Positions 12,174 to 16,713 of a DNA stretch of 16,713 nucleotides are shown here, piece after piece. Location of the stretch: contig WFTX01000217.1 in NCBI GenBank assembly GCA_015485235.1, forward strand, positions 1 to 16,713. Reading direction: 5' to 3'. Each line of letters starts with the position of its first letter. The first letter of the stretch is position 1. This DNA is from Nitrospirota bacterium. Lineage in GTDB: Bacteria > Nitrospirota > Thermodesulfovibrionia > Thermodesulfovibrionales > JdFR-85. The notes below the pieces were generated by a model. The model did no database searches and was not told the DNA's origin. It was given only the letters and a program-made list of their open reading frames with translations. Made by a program: the position numbers and the translations under genes.

Positions 12174-12347
12174 GCATACAGTGCTGGTGAGGGCATCAAA
12201 TCCAGCGATACCGACAGTGCCTTCAACGATGTACTGGTCATGACCCTTATACCTCAAAGGGTTCAGACCTGTCTGATTAAAACCCATCGCATTGATTTGT
12301 GCCCGAAACAGTACTGTATGCTATACGATACTGCATACAGTCTGTAT
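12174..12347. promoter_or_regulatory. Repeated ACTGTATGC half sites in the YeeE leader; content of the 12120-12433 gap
   Basis: The 9-mer ACTGTATGC occurs at 12313-12321 (+), as its exact reverse complement at 12333-12341, and again reversed at 12174-12182. The first two form an inverted repeat with starts 20 bp apart. They are flanked by ACAGTACTGT (a perfect palindrome, 12308-12317) and another CTGTAT (12342-12347). This could be operator DNA for a dimeric regulator with a distal third site, or an RNA hairpin in the leader. A minus-strand open frame of 42 codons (ATG at 12242, ending across the transporter start) and a plus frame at 12144-12350 also exist in this gap; neither has support beyond being open. 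Confidence 0.5.
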
Positions 12348-12392
12348 TGAGAGTGTTAATCAACAACAAAAACAGGGGTTCTACAGTGGGTA

Positions 12393-12422
12393 ATATTAGT
12401 GAATTGAAAAACCGATTGTCAA
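12393..12422 (-). promoter_or_regulatory. Sigma70-like promoter for the YeeE/YedE-family gene
   Basis: TTGACA (12422-12417) is followed after 18 nt by TAATAT (12398-12393) on the minus strand, close to consensus. The start site would be near 12386, giving a leader of about 267 nt before the transporter ATG. The leader would include the ACTGTATGC inverted repeat at +45 to +78. Confidence 0.55.
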
Positions 12423-12433
12423 CTGAAGAGCCA

Positions 12434-13441
12434 TTAAAATTTCTTATATCCATCTGCTATAATTTTAATCACCTGATCAGGTGAAAGCTCATGCATGCAC
12501 CGGAGGCTCCTGCATCGCTTTCTGAAACAGGGGCTGCACTCAACGTCGGCCCGGAGTATCACTTTCCCCCCCCCATAGGGACCGGTTTTCTCAGCCGAGG
12601 TAGGCCCGAAAATTGCGAAGGTAAACGTGCCCACTGCTGAGGCCAGGTGCATCGGACCGGAATCATTCGTCAACATGAACCGTGCGTTTCTGATCAGCGT
12701 GATCAGTTGCCGGAGCGAGGTCCTTCCAGTAAGGTCTATAACCCTGGAATCCAGACCCTTCATGATTTCACCGGCAATCCCCCTGTCCGCATCCCCACCG
12801 GAGATGACAGGAACAGGCCCGTCTTCCAATGCCCTCTGAAGTCCTGAGATCACTTCCCTGAAGTGCTCCGGAGGCCACCTTTTGGTAACCCACCTCCCGC
12901 CCGGCGAGACTATATAGTATGCATCAGGAAGCCCCGGAACCTTATCAGCCCCGGGAAGGGGAAACTCAGGCTCCTTCTCCAGGGGAATACCGAGATGATC
13001 AAGAAAGAGGAGGTTCTTTTCTACGGCATGCATAATCCCCCCGACCCGCACCTTTTCCGTGTAGAACAACCCGCTCATCTCCCGGGAGTCGGAAAATCCT
13101 ACTCTCCTTGCAGAGCGTGTGAACCATGTAATAAGACCACTCCTGAAGAGTCCCTGAAGGTCAAGCACGAGGTCATATCTCCTCTCCCTCAATCCTCTTC
13201 TCAACCCGGTGAACTCGGAGATGGTTGCAGGCAGTCTCGAAATCCTCTTCCACTCGCTCTTTCTGATCAGTATAGCCTCGTTGATCATGGAATGGCCTGA
13301 AAGCAGGTCGGCATATTCCGTGGCAAGGAGCCAGTCAATACGGGCTTCAGGCCAGGCCCTCCTGAGCCCGGCCAAGACCGGGAGGGTATGTATTATATCC
13401 CCGAGGGAACTTGGTTTGACTATGAGAATTCGCTCAGGCAT
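12434..13441 (-). CDS. Lipopolysaccharide heptosyltransferase (GT9 family)
   Basis: 335 residues with the GT9 two-domain (GT-B) signature. The N-terminal ILIVKPSSLGDIIHTLPVL and DLVLDLQGLFRSG form the acceptor side. The C-terminal YYIVSPGGRWVTKRWPPEHF, then FMLTNDSGPMHLASAVGTF and IFGPTSAEKTGPYG, bind the ADP-heptose donor. The ending VECSPCFRKRCRSLRCMHEL, Cys-rich with HxLSP-type residues, is usual in the family. The enzyme adds L-glycero-D-manno-heptose to the LPS inner core at the cytoplasmic face. The SSLGDIIHTLP and DLQGL features lean towards the WaaC (heptosyltransferase I) side, but I and II are not separated with certainty. The start overlaps the previous gene by 8 nt. Confidence 0.92.
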   Translation of the reverse strand: MPERILIVKPSSLGDIIHTLPVLAGLRRAWPEARIDWLLATEYADLLSGHSMINEAILIRKSEWKRISRLPATISEFTGLRRGLRERRYDLVLDLQGLFRSGLITWFTRSARRVGFSDSREMSGLFYTEKVRVGGIMHAVEKNLLFLDHLGIPLEKEPEFPLPGADKVPGLPDAYYIVSPGGRWVTKRWPPEHFREVISGLQRALEDGPVPVISGGDADRGIAGEIMKGLDSRVIDLTGRTSLRQLITLIRNARFMLTNDSGPMHLASAVGTFTFAIFGPTSAEKTGPYGGGKVILRADVECSPCFRKRCRSLRCMHELSPDQVIKIIADGYKKF

Positions 13442-14351
13442 TCCTGGGCTCTAAATCCCGTATCTTCCTGTAACGCCTGACCCAGGTCGCCTTTACATCA
13501 TTCCGCCACTCATCGGTAACCCGCTTCCTGACTATTCCGGAGTTGAGGAGCCTGTCAGCGAGTAGTTCAAAGGCGTTCTCCCTCTGGTAGAACGAGTCGT
13601 GTATCTCGCTGAAGACCTTGTGGTACAGCGCCTCGGAGAGGCTTTCCCCTATTACCCGGGTAAGTTCGGGAACGGTTACCCTCCTTACCAGTTCCTTCAT
13701 CTCAGGGACGGATATGGATACTGCGTGATCAGGGCTTGCAGGTGCAGGACGTTCTGAAGGGATCGATGCCTTTTTACGGACAGGAGGCCTCTCTGGTTTG
13801 CTCAATCCTGTCCATACCCTGACCTGTCTCTTGTATGCCTCGCGGTCGCAACGGTCTTTTATTATATTGAATATCTCTGCATACAGTGTAAGATACCTCT
13901 CCTTCGGAGGAAGGGATGATGCAGTTCTTATGGCATTCCGGATCCCTCCAAGGTCATCCCTGGAAAGTTCAACCCCGAGGTCTCTCACGAGGGAGGGAAG
14001 GACGTCCTCCCGGACCTTCCTGACCATCTCCTCTTCTCCGGAAGAGAGATTGCCCCCTTCCTCCCGAGCCTTCCCGATCGGGAGAAAGAGACTGATCCTC
14101 TCATCAAGTTCACCCTTCAGGAGCCCCTTTTTAAGCTCCTCATGGGTCGTTTTAAGGATGGTGCCAAGCCTCTCCGGATCCTTTTCAGATTCCGGCAGGT
14201 CTTCATAGGAAACCCTCTTCTCGAATATGATCATACCGCCGTGAAAGAGGGTGCTTACTATTACCCCCCTGGACGCACCCTTGTCCTCGGTCTGGATATG
14301 AAACTCGATATCCCGGTATATGATGTTCTCGTTGATCCCCTGTATCATCAT
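13434..14351 (-). CDS. Conserved-looking soluble protein of unknown function, coupled to the heptosyltransferase
   Basis: 305 residues, no signal peptide or membrane segment. The N-terminal part (1-60: NIIYRDIEFHIQTEDKG, VIVSTLFHGGMIIFEKRVSY) looks like a beta-rich module. A middle region (110-180) is helical and charged. A Pro/Lys/Ser-rich linker at about 187-208 (KPERPPVRKKASIPSERPAP) leads to a helical C-terminal part with KELVRRVTVPELTRVIGESL and FELLADRLLNSGIVRKR. I do not recognise a characterised family. A linker between two domains suggests an adaptor or regulatory protein. Its stop overlaps the heptosyltransferase start by 8 nt, so they are one operon. Two ATG codons in a row open the frame, without a clear ribosome site. 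A TAAAAT box ends four bases before the first ATG but lacks a good -35, so its role is uncertain. Confidence 0.8.
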   Translation of the reverse strand: MMIQGINENIIYRDIEFHIQTEDKGASRGVIVSTLFHGGMIIFEKRVSYEDLPESEKDPERLGTILKTTHEELKKGLLKGELDERISLFLPIGKAREEGGNLSSGEEEMVRKVREDVLPSLVRDLGVELSRDDLGGIRNAIRTASSLPPKERYLTLYAEIFNIIKDRCDREAYKRQVRVWTGLSKPERPPVRKKASIPSERPAPASPDHAVSISVPEMKELVRRVTVPELTRVIGESLSEALYHKVFSEIHDSFYQRENAFELLADRLLNSGIVRKRVTDEWRNDVKATWVRRYRKIRDLEPRNA

Positions 14352-14552
14352 CCTATTTTAACCTAAATTGTTTCTCTATCTGTGTGCTGGCACTCTTTTC
14401 AGTCCCGGTCTCTTCAAAACCTGGAGTAATTTTCTAAGCCTGTATGCCCCACTTAGCCTTCAAGTTCAGAATCTTCAACATACGTTCCCTTCAATTTTAG
14501 ACAAATTCAGCACCAAATCTAAACTCCTTTATAATTATATACATGAAAGCAC

Positions 14553-14581
14553 TTGAAATAAATCAATATTTAGTGTATAAT
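14553..14581 (+). promoter_or_regulatory. Strong sigma70-like promoter overlapping the apparent amidase start
   Basis: TTGAAA (14553-14558) is followed after exactly 17 nt by a consensus TATAAT (14576-14581). The first in-frame ATG (14580-14582) overlaps the -10 box, so it cannot be in the transcript. The start site predicted 7-8 nt downstream falls at 14588-14589, on the A of the second in-frame ATG. No Shine-Dalgarno site is present. The remaining 14352-14552 gap between divergent genes shows no other site I can support. Confidence 0.72.
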
Positions 14582-14588
14582 GTCTTTT

Positions 14589-15800
14589 ATGGTGAGACCA
14601 CCCTTCAGTAAGAGGAAGCGTTCACCAGAAGTCCCCCGGAGGAAACTGCGGCTCCTGCGCTGGAATGTTGCAGGAGGTCTGGCCATAACATCTCTTCTGA
14701 TACTGCTGTTTCTCTCCACTTCACAGGCAGGAACACCAGGAATAAGTGTTGAAGACATCCGGTACAGCGTGAGAGGCAAAAAGACTCGGGTCGTAATCGA
14801 GCTGACCTCTCTCCCCGCCTTTGACCTGGGGAGGCTCAGCTCTCCTGAGAGGGTCTTTATTGACCTCAAAGGTGTCCGGGTCGGAAAGAAGGCCACAAGG
14901 CTCAGTCTGGAGAAGGGGAACCTCAGGACAATCCGCACAGGCCAGTTCAGACAGGATACAGCAAGGATCGTTTTTGACCTGAAAGAGAGGACCAGCTACC
15001 AGGTGTTCACCCTCAACTCGCCTCCCCGGCTCGTAATAGACTTCGGACACGATGAAAATCCCTTTCTGAGAGAGAAAAAGGTAGTGGTGATAGACCCCGG
15101 CCATGGAGGGGACGACCCCGGAGCCATAGGCCGGAGGGGGCTCAGGGAAAAGGACGTTACCCTTGACATAGCCAGAAGGATAAAGAAGATACTCGAAGAG
15201 CGGTATAACCTCGAGGTCCATCTCACGCGGGAGTCAGACAGGTATATAAGCCTGAAGAAACGGACGCTATTTGCAAACAGGAAGAATGCCGATCTTTTTG
15301 TCTCCATCCATGCCAATGCAAGCCCAAGGAGGAGTACAAGGGGCATTGAGACATATCTTCTGAACTGGTCCAGCAATGCCGAGGCCATGAGGGTGGCTGC
15401 AAGGGAAAACAGGATATCCATTGAGAAGATGAAACAGTCCAGGAGTGAACTGGGGATGATTCTCGCCTCCCTGGAAAGGGAGAGCAAGAGGGATGAGTCA
15501 CTCAAGCTTGCCCACTACATACAGAATTCCATGGTCAGTGCCCTCTCAAGGAGATACCGGAGGATTCATGACCTTGGAGTCAAGCAGGCACTCTTTTACG
15601 TCCTCGTAGGTGCAGAGATGCCTTCAGCCCTCGTTGAAGTAGCCTTCATAAGCAACCCCTCTGAAGAGAGGCTCCTCAGGTCACCCCGGTTCCGGCAGAA
15701 TTCCGCACAGGCCATCGCCCGCGGGATATACAGATACATCCTCTCGTTACCGGATGCCCCGAAACTTGCAATGCAAACCTCTGATCTGCCAAAATTATGA
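14589..15800 (+). CDS. N-acetylmuramoyl-L-alanine amidase with AMIN domain (AmiC-type)
   Basis: 403 residues from this ATG. A basic N-terminus and membrane segment (SLLILLFLSTSQA, cleavage near GTPG) direct export. An AMIN domain (about 52-152) would target the enzyme to the cell wall or septum. The Amidase_3 catalytic domain follows, with zinc ligands H172 in DPGHGGDDPGA, E187 in GLREKDVTL and H241 in VSIHANAS, and catalytic E350 in LVEVAFISNP. It cleaves the bond between MurNAc and the stem peptide in the periplasm during cell separation. I chose 14589 because the ATG at 14580 overlaps the -10 box; both give the same protein otherwise. The stop is directly followed by the next gene. LytM-type activator proteins, which usually control AmiC enzymes, are not in the window. 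Confidence 0.93.
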   Translation: MVRPPFSKRKRSPEVPRRKLRLLRWNVAGGLAITSLLILLFLSTSQAGTPGISVEDIRYSVRGKKTRVVIELTSLPAFDLGRLSSPERVFIDLKGVRVGKKATRLSLEKGNLRTIRTGQFRQDTARIVFDLKERTSYQVFTLNSPPRLVIDFGHDENPFLREKKVVVIDPGHGGDDPGAIGRRGLREKDVTLDIARRIKKILEERYNLEVHLTRESDRYISLKKRTLFANRKNADLFVSIHANASPRRSTRGIETYLLNWSSNAEAMRVAARENRISIEKMKQSRSELGMILASLERESKRDESLKLAHYIQNSMVSALSRRYRRIHDLGVKQALFYVLVGAEMPSALVEVAFISNPSEERLLRSPRFRQNSAQAIARGIYRYILSLPDAPKLAMQTSDLPKL

Positions 15801-16463
15801 TTGGTTTTGCTGAAAGACACAAGAATAAGAATACTCGTCTTTTTTATCTACACGCTGACAGTCCTGATTGTCAGGGATCAAAGGCTATCCTATATCCTCC
15901 TGCCCCTCTTCACGGTGATATATATCCTTTACCCTGACGGCAGGATGAGAACAGGATGGATACCCGTCACCATGCTCATTGCAACCACCTTTTTAGGGAA
16001 TCTCCTCTTTCATTCCGGGAAGGTCATTTTTGAGACAGGTCCCGTCACAATCACCGACAGGGGGATGGACCTTGCCGTTTTGCGCTCGATGCGGGTGGCA
16101 GGATTGATAGTGGGAGCCAAGGTCCTGACCATTACCACTCCTGTTGAGAGCGTCCTCAACGCCCTCAAGAGTATATTCCATCCACTACAGAGGATCGGGA
16201 TCAGGACGGACGCCTTCTTTGAGACCGCGCGCATGAGCATCCGGATTCTTCCGGGTATCAGAGCCCTTGCGAGGGAGGAGTTTTCAAGGAGGACAATGTC
16301 CAGCCCAAACGGCAGTCTCTACGGGAAAATCCTTGCCGGTACCGGCCTCATCCTTCCGATCATGATAAAGGTCATCAGGGAACCTGAGATGCTCATTCCC
16401 CGGGAAGAGGACTCCCTGTCAATGAATGAAGAGGATCAGAAAGAAAAGGGCAGGGCTGACTGA
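15801..16463 (+). CDS. CbiQ/EcfT-like transmembrane protein
   Basis: 220 residues with about four to five hydrophobic segments in the first two thirds (FFIYTLTVLIV, LSYILLPLFTVIYILYP, IPVTMLIATTFLGNLLF, LIVGAKVLTITTP). The cytoplasmic coupling part SVLNALKSIFHPLQRIGIRTDAFFETARMSIRILP is characteristic of the EcfT/CbiQ T-component of energy-coupling-factor vitamin and metal transporters. The second helix-and-ARG signature of classical EcfT proteins is not evident, and no EcfA ATPase or S-component is adjacent, so a working transporter is not proven. TTG at 15801 follows the amidase TGA without a gap; no strong ribosome site, so translational coupling is likely. The C-terminus is charged (SLSMNEEDQKEKGRAD). 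Confidence 0.62.
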   Translation: MVLLKDTRIRILVFFIYTLTVLIVRDQRLSYILLPLFTVIYILYPDGRMRTGWIPVTMLIATTFLGNLLFHSGKVIFETGPVTITDRGMDLAVLRSMRVAGLIVGAKVLTITTPVESVLNALKSIFHPLQRIGIRTDAFFETARMSIRILPGIRALAREEFSRRTMSSPNGSLYGKILAGTGLILPIMIKVIREPEMLIPREEDSLSMNEEDQKEKGRAD

Positions 16464-16713
16464 ATGGACAGGTCCGAAGAAAGGCGGAACACATCCCGAA
16501 ACAGGTTCTACTTTTTCACCATGCTCTTTTTCACCATCTCCCTTGCCTATCTGACCTATCTCATCATCAGGCCCTTTCTCGTCCCGATTGCCTGGGCCAT
16601 TGTCCTGTCCGTAGTCTTCTACCCTGTCTATGCCTACATGAGAAGATACATCAAATGGAAATCCATTGCCTCAGCCCTGACCCTCATCGTGGTAATAGCC
16701 ATCATTTTAGGTC
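16464..16713 (+). CDS. AI-2E family transporter, N-terminal part (runs off the window)
   Basis: The ATG at 16464 follows the previous stop directly. The visible 83 residues begin with a polar MDRSEERRNTSRNRF, then a membrane segment (FFTMLFFTISLAYLTYLII), RPFLVPIAWAIVLSVVFYPV, YAYMRRYIKWKSIAS and ALTLIVVIAIILG. 'RPFL.PiaWAiVL....yP' followed by a basic loop and another helix is the N-terminus of the AI-2E/PerM family, polytopic proteins that export small molecules or exchange cations. The larger part lies outside the window. It belongs to the operon with the amidase and the CbiQ-like gene. Confidence 0.82.
   Translation, partial: MDRSEERRNTSRNRFYFFTMLFFTISLAYLTYLIIRPFLVPIAWAIVLSVVFYPVYAYMRRYIKWKSIASALTLIVVIAIILG

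Noticed and set aside
12308..12347. LexA/SOS box (CTGT-N8-ACAG)
   Set aside because: CTGT and ACAG are present but 19 nt apart, not 8, and the gene served is a sulfur transporter.
12144..12350. Plus-strand 68-codon frame in the YeeE leader as a gene or transposase remnant
   Set aside because: No ribosome site, no recognised domain, and it covers the regulatory repeats; a decayed mobile element cannot be shown from sequence alone.
14580..14588. ATG at 14580 as the amidase start
   Set aside because: It overlaps the -10 hexamer of the only good promoter and has no ribosome site; the ATG at 14589 fits the predicted transcript start.

Overview
The window reads as a piece of a Gram-negative, anaerobic or microaerophilic bacterial genome. 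The evidence is a lipopolysaccharide-type heptosyltransferase, a periplasmic cell-wall amidase, exported c-type cytochromes (two proteins with one CXXCH each), a peroxide-detoxifying rubrerythrin, a YeeE/YedE-type sulfur transporter and copper-handling lipoproteins. The mix recalls Nitrospirota or Desulfobacterota genomes; that placement is inference from gene content and no marker gene is present. No rRNA, tRNA, CRISPR array, insertion sequence or phage gene was found.

Left part (1-2343, + strand): the 3' end of a glycosyltransferase entering from the left; a small exported protein (396-677) with a promoter placed so that its mRNA would be leaderless; a Tat-exported split-Soret-cytochrome-like protein with one haem site (852-1634) preceded by a hairpin-rich leader; and rubrerythrin (1722-2306), ending at a terminator shared with the convergent minus-strand locus.

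Centre (2342-10635, - strand): a large probable copper/redox-centre maturation locus. In order of transcription it holds a beta-propeller fused to a c-haem site, a terminator hairpin, a small 'DVC' protein, an FtsX/MacB-type permease with a periplasmic Cys-Cys pair, its ATPase, a PCu(A)C-type copper-chaperone lipoprotein, a second small 'DVC' protein, a NosL-family copper protein with a methionine-rich repeat tail, a small membrane protein with a TEARYTRHPSQAD motif, a second FtsX-type permease, a second ATPase, and a polytopic membrane protein with conserved-looking Cys/His motifs. Several junctions are 4-nt ATGA overlaps. The two permease-ATPase gaps both hold short tandem repeats. I infer that the two ABC modules, the lipoprotein and the NosL protein move copper or mature a metal centre outside the cytoplasm. 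No N2O reductase or copper oxidase gene lies in the window, so the client is unknown. The small protein at 396-677 carries the same DVC and C-terminal PP signature as the two inside the locus, so one undescribed family appears three times.

Right part (10636-16713): a YeeE/YedE transporter (-) with a long leader containing repeated 9-bp half sites; a heptosyltransferase overlapping an unrecognised 305-residue protein (-); then, divergently, an AMIN-domain N-acetylmuramoyl-L-alanine amidase (+), a CbiQ/EcfT-like membrane protein and the start of an AI-2E-family transporter, tightly packed as one operon that runs off the window. The amidase promoter also places the transcription start at the ATG, a second leaderless candidate.
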